A stretch of 59,080 nt of DNA from Saprolegnia diclina VS20 (lineage: Eukaryota; Oomycota; Saprolegniomycetes; Saprolegniales; Saprolegniaceae), in contig NW_008246144.1 of the NCBI RefSeq assembly GCF_000281045.1, positions 179,156 to 238,235 of the forward strand, read 5' to 3'. Position numbers and translations under genes: made by a program. The first letter of the stretch is position 1, and every line of letters begins with the position of its first letter. The notes beneath the pieces are model-generated. The model was not told where the DNA came from and did no database searches. It saw only the letters and a program-made list of their open reading frames with translations. Of this stretch, positions 40,368 to 50,326 are shown one piece after another.

Positions 40368-43300
40368 ATGACGAGCTGCGTGTGCGGGACGGCGCTCACG
40401 GAGCGTGACGCGACCTTCGCTGTGAGCCATGAGAACCGCGTGCGCGTCTACGCGTCCAGCGAGCTCTACCTTCTGCACGAGTTCTCGTCGATCCACGGGC
40501 GCATCCTCCGCCTCTTCCACACGACGTTCTGCGACGCGCTCGTGACGCTCGAGACAGACGCCGGCGACAGCAGCGACTGCTACCTCTGCGTCTACCACGA
40601 CTGGCGCGCGCCGTCGCTTGATGCGCGCAAGCTCGTGCGCGCCTACACGCTGCCGCTCGCGATCGACGACCCACGCGCCGTGTGCCTAAGCGTCTGCGCC
40701 TTTACGGGCCGCGTCGCACTGGCGACGCCGTCGAGCCCGGGCCTCAACCTCTGGCAGACCAGCGACGGCTTCTTCGAGCACGTCATGGAGCTCAGCATCG
40801 ACATGGCCATTGCGCATGTGGCCGTGCACGGTGCATACGTGGCCGTCGCGTCATCGACCGAGGTCCGCGTCCTTGAAGTGCAAGTCGTCACAGACGCCTC
40901 GGCGTCGCCCGCCACGGCGCCGACGTCCAAGATGGTCTACCAGAAGAAGGAGCTCATCTACAACACGCTCGAGAAGGACCACCTGCCGACAATCCGCATC
41001 CCGAGCCTGAGCGGCCGGTCGCCAGCGCCATTGCCGTCGCCGACGCCGCGCCACCGCGTCCGCGTCATGGCCAAAGACGACGCGACGCTCGAGGCGTACA
41101 ACCTTGCGGGCCTCGTCCGCGACGAAGACGTGCGCGTGAACGCCGCCATGGAGTACGACGTCTCTGCTAGAGAGAGCTAAGGACACGTCGTCTGTAGGTT
41201 CGTGCAGTGCCACGCCAAGGTGCTTTTGCAGCGGTTCGTGCCGCCCAACCACGCGATCGACGCGCTGCGCTTCTTGCCCGAGACGATCGCAAATGGCCGC
41301 CTCGCGCAGAGCCAGAGCTACGCGCGCCTCCTCGTGGGCACCTCGACCGAGGCCTTCCTCTACTACCTCCTCGCGGACCAGGTCGACACGACGCGGGATC
41401 AAATGTCCAGAAAGGTACTGGCTTTTGCGTTGGAGTTGCGTCTCAGCGCTGGCGCAGATCCTGCAGCGCGCCGAAGACCCGCTGCGGGGCATCGTTGAGC
41501 CGATCGCGATCACAGCCACTGGCCACTTGTCGTCGTTCACGTCCCGTCGGCGGCCCACCGAGTCCGGACGCGTCGTCATGTACTACCGCTTCACGGCGCC
41601 GGTAGCGTGCATCACCGCCAACAGCTCGTTCCTCTTTGCCGCGACGCTCGCCGGCCTCGAAGTGTGGTCGCTCTGGAGTCCGTGCCAGCACGTGGCAGCG
41701 ACCAAGGCCCTCGAGAGCCTCTTCCTCCCGCAGCCGTCGTCGCCGCAGCTGCTCGGTGTCCGCCCGCTACCGTCGCCGGCGTACGCCATCGTGGCTCTGG
41801 ACGCACACGTCGTCGTCCTCACATGCCCGCCAGGCGCTGTCCACACGCGGTACCTCTCGCATGCGTCGGCGGCACCGATGCACGCCATGCCGTTCGAGCT
41901 GCGGTCGCACACTGCTCGCCACGACGCCCTCGGCGACGGCCAAGTGTTTGTCTATCCCCAGAGTCCGCCCGCGACCATCTTTGCCTCGGCCAAGGTGCCT
42001 GTAGTGACAGCCTCGGGGATCTGATGTCTTCTAGGCGGCAACGCTCGGCGACGAGGTGTCGGCCGACCAAGTCGATCTGCTCCTGAGCCTCTTCTCGCTC
42101 TATCGGTTCCGCGCGGATGTCGGCCTCGGTGTGCTCACGGGCAGCACGACGTCGCTTCCGCCCAAAGAGGCGGCGGCCGTGCGCCTCGAAGCCAAGCTCT
42201 ACGACGGTCTCGCGCGCGCCTGCGCGGCTCACATTGCGCATCTGTACACGACGCCGTTGCACCGCAATCTGACGCGGGCGGCGCTGCTCTACGTCGCCTC
42301 CAACGTCTCGTCCCGGGACGTGCTCCTGCGCTTCCGCAGCATCGACGACGCCGACGCGGACGTGATCGACGCGACGGCCTTGTACCTTGAGGCGTTCCTC
42401 TTCCCGAAGAAGGACCCGGCGCTGTACCTCGGGCTCACGGCCCCGGTGCTGCCGGACGCCGAGTCGGCCGACCCGACGTTCACGAGTGTTGTGTTGCGGC
42501 ACTATGGCGACGGCGCGCCCGAGCAGCTCGCGCGCCTTCTCATCGACTCGTCGCTGGTGTGGAGCCTCATGGATCTTGACTTTGGCCTCAACGTGCTCCG
42601 GGGCGCGCGCCACAAGACCGTGCTCCTCCGCGTCGCCATGCTTGTGGCCATCGTGCGCGCGAACCGGGGCGCCCGAGAAGAAGTCGCCGCGTTCGTCGAC
42701 GCCAAGGCCGCGTACCTCCCTGGCGCCAACGCCTACAGCTACGAGACGCTCGCCGACCAAGTGAGCTGGCTCGCAGAGAACTACCCGGACCCACTCGTGC
42801 ACCTCTGCGTGACGCACCCCGAGTTCCTCATCCAGAAACACCCGACGTCGCTCGACGAAGCCGCGATCACACCGGGCTACTACCGGTCGTGGCTTGCCGA
42901 CGCACTCGGGGCGCGCGCGCCGCTCAAGCTCCTCTCCGCGCTCGAGCTCATCGTGCACAGCGCACTGGGCCACGGGAATGTGTTTCCGACCGTCGTCGCC
43001 TTTGCGCTGGGGGTTCTCGGCGAACCTGGCGTGCGCGCGTCCCAACGCATCGTCCACGGACTCGCGACCGCGACCCATGACTTTGCACCGGGCGAAGAAC
43101 TCGTGCTCGCGACGTTGCACTTCATGCTCGTGCACTTGCGCACGCACGATGTGCCGCTCGCTCCAGTGGCCAAGGAGCTTCTCGTGTGCATTGTGCGTCT
43201 GAGTGCGAGCGGCGAGGATGCGCAGGCCTCGGTCGCCAAGACCCTCTCGACCCGGGCGTCGCTGCTGCCCAAGAAGATCGTGCAGCCGCTACCGGCGTTC

Positions 43301-43864
43301 GTCGCGCCCTTCTTGGCGCTGACCACGTCGCCAAATGCGTCGCCTCATGTCCAGCAGACGCTGCAGACCCTCTACCTCCTCGCCTGCCACCTCGTGCACG
43401 ACGCATGGATCGAGCCCGAGGACGTACTATCCGATGTCGCGATAGTCCAGAGCCCGGTCGCAGTCTTGCTGCAGCTGCTTCTCTTCCCGCTTGTTGGCCG
43501 GTGCGTCTCCCTCGTCTGTCGATCGCTTAGTTCTGTGTAGGCTTGGTGACGGCCTCGCCCTACTGGCCGCGACCCATGCGTACCACAGCTTGCTCGTTCC
43601 GTACGCGGTTGTGTACTGCACTTCGCTCTCCGAGTGGGCGATGCTCCTCGACCTGCTCTTCCCGCCCGAGGTAGGCACCCTCGCCTGTCTCTTTGCTTGT
43701 AAAATCTGGAATAGATGGCGAGTGTGCTGGACGAAGCCTTGTTGCATCTGAGTGTGACGCTGTCGCCGGACGACCTCTTGATGCTGCTGCCCGACACCCT
43801 TCCCGCCGACGTTGTGCTGGCCGCCATCGAAACGAGCGTTCGCAGAGCTGCCCACGCCGCCTAA
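40368..43864 (+). CDS. HPS3: HPS3-like protein (BLOC-2 complex subunit)
   Basis: Six exons, 40368-41152, 41198-41414, 41458-41994, 42035-43500, 43541-43670 and 43715-43864; introns 40-45 bp; 1094 residues. The N-terminal third is a degenerate WD/propeller: IHGRILRLFHTTFCDALVTLE, VYHDWR, LSVCAFTGRVALAT and VAVASSTEVRVLEVQ line up in order with the start of animal HPS3 (S-x-x-GRVLRLAYSEAGDYLVAIE, YVNWR, CCPVKGDLLVG, YVAVMSDLEVLIL). The remainder is alpha-helical, as in HPS3. BLOC-2 directs vesicles to lysosome-related organelles. The identification rests on these short N-terminal matches and on total length (human HPS3 is about 1000 residues). The gene lies inside the inverted MFS duplication and ends 45 bp from the stop of transporter D. 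Confidence 0.65.
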
Positions 43865-43909
43865 GACGCACTGCAACATTCATTTCTTAGGATAACTCAA
43901 CGCAGCTAC

Positions 43910-45626
43910 TCATGTGCTGTGGTCCGAGTCCCACATGAAGAAGGAGCTGCGACCGGGCGTCGAGACAAGGACGGCGTCGGTCGGCGCCGACGGGTGCGAG
44001 AACGGGATCTGCACGATGGGCTTGCGGCAGAGTGTGAACTGGTAGCCCTTGTAGAACCGGTCGGACGAGCTGGTGCGCACGAGGCAAACGAGCGCACACC
44101 CGACGCAGCACACAGCGACCATCGAGTGCATTTGCGACAGAAACTGCGCCAACGACCCGGACAAAGTTAGCCCGACGCTGGCGAGACCGACGGCCCAGTA
44201 GAGGAGGAGGAGCCCGTACATGGTGCCCACATTGTAGACACCGTAGAGGTCGGTGACGAGGCAGGCCGCCATCGACGCGCCGCCGCCGCTCACAAACTTG
44301 AGCACGTAGACCACCTGGACAAGGGTGTCGTAGTCCCCCTCTAGACGAGGAACGAGAAGACCGAGGCCGACCGCGTCGACGAGCAAGAGCAACACGAGCA
44401 CCACCTTGCGCGCAAAGGCCGGGTTGGCGTAGAAGACGCGGATCAAAACGTCCGAGAACATGGGGCAGACGAGGCGGCCGACCGAGCTGCTGAGCAAGCC
44501 GACCGAAATCACATTATCAATGTCCCCCTTTGCGACACCAAACCACGCCATGGACTTGAAGTCGCCCGTCGTCGTCGTCGTCGCGAGCTCAAAGTAGACG
44601 CTCGCCGGCATGTTGAGCGCGGTGGCCGCGAGGAAGAGGCAGAGAAAGTCCGTGGAAAAAATGCACTGGAGCAGCGTCAGCGCCTTAACTTGCTCGTAGT
44701 AGTGGCGCTCCGTGCCTTCGACAGCAGCGTTTTGAGGTGGGTGCTGCAGCGCCGCATAGTTAACGAGCGTCATGCCGACCTTGAGGTACTCGTCCTGGAC
44801 AAAGCTGGCCGACGGCGCCTTCTCGGTCGCAATCCCGTGCATGTCGTGCCCACTGACGCGGAAGCTCGCGGGCGGCGTCCGCATCAAAAGCGTACACAGC
44901 ATGAGCGGCGGCACAAACACCAGCAAAAGGTACGCAAAGACGTGCGGCATGTTGTCGGCGCGACTCGCTCCTGGGCCGACGAGCGCGCGGAAGAAGAGGT
45001 TCCAGACACCGCCGCCCGACCCAAACGCCATGAGCACGATGCCATTCACGGTGCCCCGCAGGTCCGGAAACCACTTTTGCAGCGTCGAAAACGACGTGAT
45101 GAGGAGGTAGCCGACGCCAACGCCGTAGCACACGCCTCTACATGGCCGAATAAGAAAATAGAGTACACGATCCAGAGACGTACGCTGGGAACATGAGAGC
45201 CCACGTTCGTGTCATGGTGGCGCCTTGACCCAGTAGCAAGCCGAGCGCGAGAATGCACGTGCCCATCGTCATGCTCCAGCGCGGACCGCGGCGCTCGAGT
45301 GCTGGCCCAGAGAGCGCGGCCGCGACCGCCATGGACGCCGACCCGGTCATGAGCAGCGCTGTCGACTTGCCAGCGTACAAGTTGCCCTGGAAGAAAGCGT
45401 CCAGGGGCTGCGAGAGGCTCACGAGCGAGTAGATGGAGCCTGTGATGAACTGCGTCAGAAGCACGGCGAGGAAGAGATGCCAGCGGCTGAAGCGGAGGCA
45501 CGAAGCGACGGCGAAGGTGTCGTTGCGCAGCGGCCAGAGGAAGAGGTGGGCCTCGGCCACCTCCTCGGCCATCGTCTTGGCGGGCACATTGATCGTCCAG
45601 TAGCGCGAGAGGGCGCTGCCGGCCAT
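43910..45626 (-). CDS. MFS transporter D (inverted duplicate of C)
   Basis: Exons 45626-45184 and 45137-43910, 46-bp intron; 556 residues. The first 400 residues differ from transporter C at only a few places (for example KGDID versus KRDID, TTTTGD versus TNTNGD). The last 150 diverge strongly, ending STPGRSSFFMWDSDHST, which is closer to the tail of transporter A. An upstream in-frame ATG at 45674 would add 16 residues absent from C; the ATG in GCCATGG at 45626 is preferred. The 5' flank is unrelated to that of C, so expression may differ. Confidence 0.88.
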
Positions 45627-45629
45627 GGC
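44406..45629 (-). repeat. Long inverted repeat, right arm (MFS D)
   Basis: Counterpart of the left arm at 38327-39550 in opposite orientation. The outer edge coincides with the start codon; the inner edge grades out within codons for TM8-9. Confidence 0.8.
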
Positions 45630-47863
45630 CAAATGCGTCGGTTGCCAGCACCCGAACCGCCTCGCGCTGGCCACGAGCCCACGTATGGGTACTGTGGAGA
45701 GCGAATGGCCTGGAAGATTCCGCGCGTTTTCCAGCCGTCATACAAATTGCAAGAGGAGAGTGGAGGGTGAGAGCAAAGAGAGTGGTACTTGCCGATGACG
45801 TGGCAGCACGAGGTGCGTGTGATATGATAGCTCGCTGGCGCCTTTCTGAGTCGCTAGCATCTGGATCGTGACTAATGGGACTCGTGCACGGAGCAGACGC
45901 GCGCAAAGGAGGTTTTTCGTACCTCTGACTTGTACTACTGCACCTGCCAGTGGCAGAAGGGTTGCGCAATTTGAGCAGCTCGCGAAGGTTTAGTACCGGT
46001 AGTGCGCTGGAGGGTTACGATCTCGTGTTAGCTAGCTTATCGACAACGACGGATCATTCGACAACTTCTTTGCTGCTTTCGCTTCATATTTGGCTGTTTT
46101 GCCGCATTGGAGTACCGGTAAGTACCGTTTTGGGGGTCTGACGGCGCTGCCTCCCATGTACATACCGTTCAAGAGAGCGTGCTCGCGTCATTCGAGTAGC
46201 GTTGGATCGACGGATTTTGGTGGAACCAAGCTGGCGAGGTGGACCAACTTTTTGGCGCGGTGGCAGAGATAAGGCAAAGTCACAGGGCCATGTCACGTTG
46301 TCCTCGCGCGCAGCGGACTATTTTGAGCATCGAGCTGCTGCAGCGTGAGACTGTTGAGCAGCGAAGGCAGGCCGTGGAGCTCCACCATTTGATCGCGTAT
46401 CCCGTCGTCGGGCAGCAGCAACAGCCCGACGTTGCAGTGCCACTCGGCGCCATTATGGAGCTATGAGCTCCACCATGAGACCCTGTCGGCGTTTTACAAC
46501 CGACCCGTCCACAGGAAATGCGCGCTCACCAAACTCCGAGCTTGCTACTGCTTGATTGCGCTCGATCCAACGCCCCAACATGAAGAACTGGTACGAGTTT
46601 GCCTTCTTGTAAGTGCACCCGAACCCAGCACTCGGTGTTTCTACGGCGCTTTTGAAGGTCGCCATAGACGCCTTGGCGGCTCTGCGCGGCAAAGTCAGCT
46701 GAAACTGCTCGGTAGCGTGGTGCGGCGGCAGCTCGAGCTGCTCCCGGATATCGACATCGATGCGTGCGCGAGGAGTGCCGACCGCAAATCCCCAAGCCCA
46801 TTTAGAGCACAATGATGGAGGCGTGTCGTCAGTTTCTCAAGAACAACTCGCAGAATGTGGTGTCTTCCCAAACTGGACGTTGATGTCAAGGTTGTTCTTA
46901 TTGCCAGAACAGACCCTTCGCCATTACCATGGCGACACCGTGAAGTTGTATCTGCTGGCCCGCTCCTCTTCACGATACCGCGCCCGCACTGGACCGACAG
47001 AGATTATCGTTGCCACTCTGTGTCTGTTCAGGTTGCGACGTATCCGCTGCTAAAACGCGCAGCCGAAGGTAGTCAGCCATGCAAACCTGCTCGACACACT
47101 CGATTCGGTGCTCCAATCCTAGCCACCACCCGTGCTTCTAGTCGTTTGGCTGTCCACCACCTGCCTTAGCGGAACGTCAGCGAAGGCTTGACTACGCAAC
47201 ACAAACTCAGAGCCGACGCCAGCCGGAAGACAAAACGCGTCGCGCTGTCTTCGCTACATCGCATCTTGCGGACGACGACAAGGAGCTGATCCCACCAGTG
47301 TATTCAACACCTCTTCGCTGCGTGCATTCGGGCACGTTGTCGCAAATCTTGTGCTGAGTGGTAACGAGCAATCCTTCGATATGACGTGGCGCAGCGAAAT
47401 GATGTGCGAAGCAACCAATCAGGTTGCGCGATTGTGAAAACGTACCACCATTTCAGCCAATAGCATCGCTTGTTGACAGTGCACAACGGCAACATGCGCA
47501 TGATGCGAACACCAGACGGACCGGTGGCGCCATCTGCCCCAACAACATGACGTTGATGCCAACGCGCCGTTCCTCTGCAGACGCCCTGTGTCCATCGTAC
47601 AGTATATTCTTCTCATCCAGTATTGCAGTACGTTTAGAGCACAGATAGACCGCCGACCAGCTAACTATTGCGCTTCGTTGCTTTTCCCGTCGTTGATCGC
47701 CTTCTGATCGACACCCATGCAACAGCGTTGCTTGGCGCAGCGCGTGGTTTGAAAGAACCATCCGAGTGTCCCGTCACACTCGCCAGAAGGCTGCACCAGA
47801 TTTTGGCTGAACCGACACCATTCGGTCCCACGGTTTCGATCATTCCGCACTTTGGATTTGGCC
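45627..47863. other. Gene-poor 2.2-kb region with possible decayed gene
   Basis: No intact gene is recognised. A minus-strand frame at 46453-46812 (119 codons, containing CTYKKANSYQFFMLGRW) reads like protein in the middle. A leucine-rich stretch (VELHGLPSLLNSLTLQQL) occurs in another minus frame near 46330-46400. They may be pieces of a decayed or intron-broken gene. The promoters of transporters D and E lie at the two ends. Confidence 0.35.
47838..47853 (+). promoter_or_regulatory. Initiator plus flanking promoter element of MFS gene E
   Basis: GATCATTCCGCACTTT matches the oomycete core promoter consensus GCTCATTYYNCAWTTT at 14 of 16 positions and ends 10 bases before the ATG at 47864, implying a very short 5' leader. 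Confidence 0.6.
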
Positions 47864-49672
47864 ATGTACTGGCGCATCACCGTGCCGGCCAAGACGATGG
47901 CCGAAGCCAAGGCCGAGCCGTGGCTCGTCGCGCTTCCGGGCCTCTTTGTATGGCGCGGCGTCTGCTTCCGTCGATGGCACGCGCTCGCCGCGACCTTTTT
48001 CACGCAGGCGTGCTGCGGCTCCATCTATGCCTACCCGGCGCTCCTCAACACTCTCAATCTGCATTTTGGCCAGACCGATGGCGCCGCCATGACGCGCATC
48101 ATGCTCGTGGCCATGGCCTGCTTGGGCGTCGCCGGCGCACTCAGCGGGCCTGCGCTCGAGCGTCGCGCGCCGCGGGTTGGTATGTTTGCCGGCACGCTCT
48201 GCACCTGCCTCGGGCTGCTCCTCGCCCACATTGCGGTTCTCGTCACCTCTGAGGCACTCTTGATCCTCGGGTACGTTGTATATATGCACGTGCATCTTGT
48301 CTTCAACTGGTGCTGTAGCTACGGTGTGCTCGTCGGCGCCGGCGTCGGGCTGCTCGTCCTCTCGTCTATTGCGACCACGCAAAAGTGGTATCCCGACTAC
48401 CGCGCCACGTGCATGGGCGTCGGCGTCCTCGGCTTTGGCGCGGGTCTCACGCTCTGGAACCGACTCTACGTGAGCCTCCTCCATCTCGCAACGACGACGG
48501 ACGTTGTCACGAGTAGCGCCCAGCTGACGCATGTCTTCTCGACGGCCGTCGCCATCATCGGCCCCGTCTTGCTACTGAGCAGCATCGTTCTGCGGTCGCC
48601 GCCCCCGAACTTTGTCGTCAACGGCGTCGACATGCACTGCGTGGCAGCTGACACATCGGCGAACGCGACGCAGCACCTCTTCGTCCAGGACGAGTTCTTC
48701 AAGGTCGGCATGACGCTGGTCAACTTTGACGCGATCCGCGCCTCCAACGACGCGTTCGTCGGCACGGACGGGCACTACTACCAGCAGGTCAAAGCCCTCT
48801 CGCTCGCGCAGTGCATCTTCTCGACCGACTTTGCGCTGCTCTACCTCGCGTTCGCCGCGACCGTCGCGCCCTCCATCCTCTTTGTGTCGCAGCTCGTGCA
48901 CATGACGGCCTACCACTTTACGCACAACGACAATGTGTCTGCGATGGCTTTCGCCCGCGTCCCGGTGCTTCTCAGCCTCCTCGGCCGCCTCGTCGCGCCA
49001 CTCCTCTCGGACGGCGTCGTGCGCGTCTTCTACGCCAACCCGGCGTTCGCGCGCAAAGTTGTGCTCTTGGTGCTCCTCGGCGTCGAGTGCGCCATGCTGC
49101 CGCTCATCGCGTTCGCGATTACGAACGACGACTATGCGACATTTCAGATTGCTGTCTCCGTCATGACCTTTGCGACCGGCGGCGGCTTTGCCATCGTGCC
49201 GTGCCTCCTCAGCGATCTATACGGCGTCTACAACATGGGCACAATGTACGGACTCCTCTTGACGAGCTGGTGCGGTGGCGTCATCGCGGTCGGCCTCGTC
49301 CTCACCGAGACCGACGTGGCCGACGCCTCGGCGCTCGCCGGCCTTCTTCACGCGCTCTGCTACGTGCTGGTGGTGGCCTGGGCGCTGCTCTGGCTCGTGC
49401 GCACCAACTCGACCGACCGGTTCTTCCCAGGGTACCAGATCACGGCCTGCAGCCGCGTCCTTGTCCAGATCCCGTTCCGCCGCAACACGTCCGACACCCT
49501 GCGCGACGACGTCTCGTCCGGCGGCAGCATCGACAGTATCATCGTCCCACAACAAGCGTCCAGCGGCAAAAGCCCGACGCGCAGTTCGTTCTTCCTCTGG
49601 GACGAGCACGCCGTCGTGCACGTTGGCTCGGGCGAGGCCAGTAGCATTACCGAAGAGGGCGCCGAGCACTAG
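47864..49672 (+). CDS. MFS transporter E (OFA/monocarboxylate-like subfamily)
   Basis: Exons 47864-48270 and 48319-49672 with a 48-bp in-frame intron at the conserved position; 586 residues. It belongs to the same subfamily as A-D but is closer to F: both have ERRxPRVGM, QKWYPDYR, NGxDxHCxAxDT in place of GHDMHG, and YYQQVKALSLLQC-like segments. FYANPAFARK and DLYGVYNMGTMYG are retained. The protein begins MYWRITVPAKTMAE, slightly shorter at the N terminus than the paralogues. Long Ser-rich C-terminal tail. Presumed solute permease, substrate unknown. Confidence 0.87.
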   Translation: MYWRITVPAKTMAEAKAEPWLVALPGLFVWRGVCFRRWHALAATFFTQACCGSIYAYPALLNTLNLHFGQTDGAAMTRIMLVAMACLGVAGALSGPALERRAPRVGMFAGTLCTCLGLLLAHIAVLVTSEALLILGYVVYMHVHLVFNWCCSYGVLVGAGVGLLVLSSIATTQKWYPDYRATCMGVGVLGFGAGLTLWNRLYVSLLHLATTTDVVTSSAQLTHVFSTAVAIIGPVLLLSSIVLRSPPPNFVVNGVDMHCVAADTSANATQHLFVQDEFFKVGMTLVNFDAIRASNDAFVGTDGHYYQQVKALSLAQCIFSTDFALLYLAFAATVAPSILFVSQLVHMTAYHFTHNDNVSAMAFARVPVLLSLLGRLVAPLLSDGVVRVFYANPAFARKVVLLVLLGVECAMLPLIAFAITNDDYATFQIAVSVMTFATGGGFAIVPCLLSDLYGVYNMGTMYGLLLTSWCGGVIAVGLVLTETDVADASALAGLLHALCYVLVVAWALLWLVRTNSTDRFFPGYQITACSRVLVQIPFRRNTSDTLRDDVSSGGSIDSIIVPQQASSGKSPTRSSFFLWDEHAVVHVGSGEASSITEEGAEH

Positions 49673-50326
49673 ACCTGTCAACATCTATTTACCAGCCTTT
49701 CATGTCGAGAGTACTAGTATATATGTTCTTATCGATCACCGGATGGGTACGTGGCACGCTGTGGGCAGAGATACTGTACACTCCCAAGTAACAAGCAACA
49801 ACAAAACAAGGCGAACTTGAAAGGCTTTGCACGAGCCCGACTACACTCAGGAGCTAACTTACACTGTACGCTAGTACACTGCTCGAGAAACCTTCGCGCA
49901 GCATCGAAGGTGGCAGCTGCGCTTCCTTGCCCGGGCTACTCGCGATCACGTTGTCGAGGCTCACACCGCTAGCAGCCTCGATCTGCTTGAAGGTGCGTTA
50001 CTACTGCGTGTGTCTGGCAGGAAGCAAGTCAAACGGTGAGGACTAGGGTACCGTTTTCTGCCATGGGGTGCCAGAAACACCCCCTTTTCGTAATTCCTGC
50101 GGTCGGCGGCGGGGCGCCGGGGGCACGCTGTTTGCGATGCCATGGCTGCCTGCTGCTGGTACGTGCATCATAGAGTTGTGTATTGGTGGGCGAATCCATA
50201 GCGAGCTTGAGAAGCTCCAGATCGCATCGGTAAAAGAGTTGGTTGTCGTTCAAGGGGTGATTGCGACGACCCCGTTTTCGGATGGTAGCTTGGCGCTCGC
50301 TCGCATTGCTCATTCTGCAATTGACC
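49673..50326. other. Intergenic region between MFS genes E and F
   Basis: About 650 bp with no supported gene. The only clear element is the promoter of F at its right end. Confidence 0.45.
50308..50323 (+). promoter_or_regulatory. Initiator plus flanking promoter element of MFS gene F
   Basis: GCTCATTCTGCAATTG matches GCTCATTYYNCAWTTT at 15 of 16 positions and ends three bases before the ATG at 50327. Because transcription would begin inside this element, the in-frame ATG at 50282 upstream of it is unlikely to be used. Confidence 0.65.

Noticed and set aside
41819-43147. Minus-strand open frame of 442 codons inside the HPS3-like gene
   Set aside because: Same cause: Arg/Glu/Val/His-rich antisense of a GC3-biased exon, with no recognisable domain.
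45627-47863. Transposon or retroelement in the 2.2-kb gap
   Set aside because: No terminal repeats, transposase or reverse-transcriptase motifs are visible. Only short protein-like fragments remain.
50282-50326. Upstream ATG of MFS gene F (adds 15 residues)
   Set aside because: The near-perfect core promoter lies between it and the chosen ATG, and paralogues begin at the equivalent of the later ATG.
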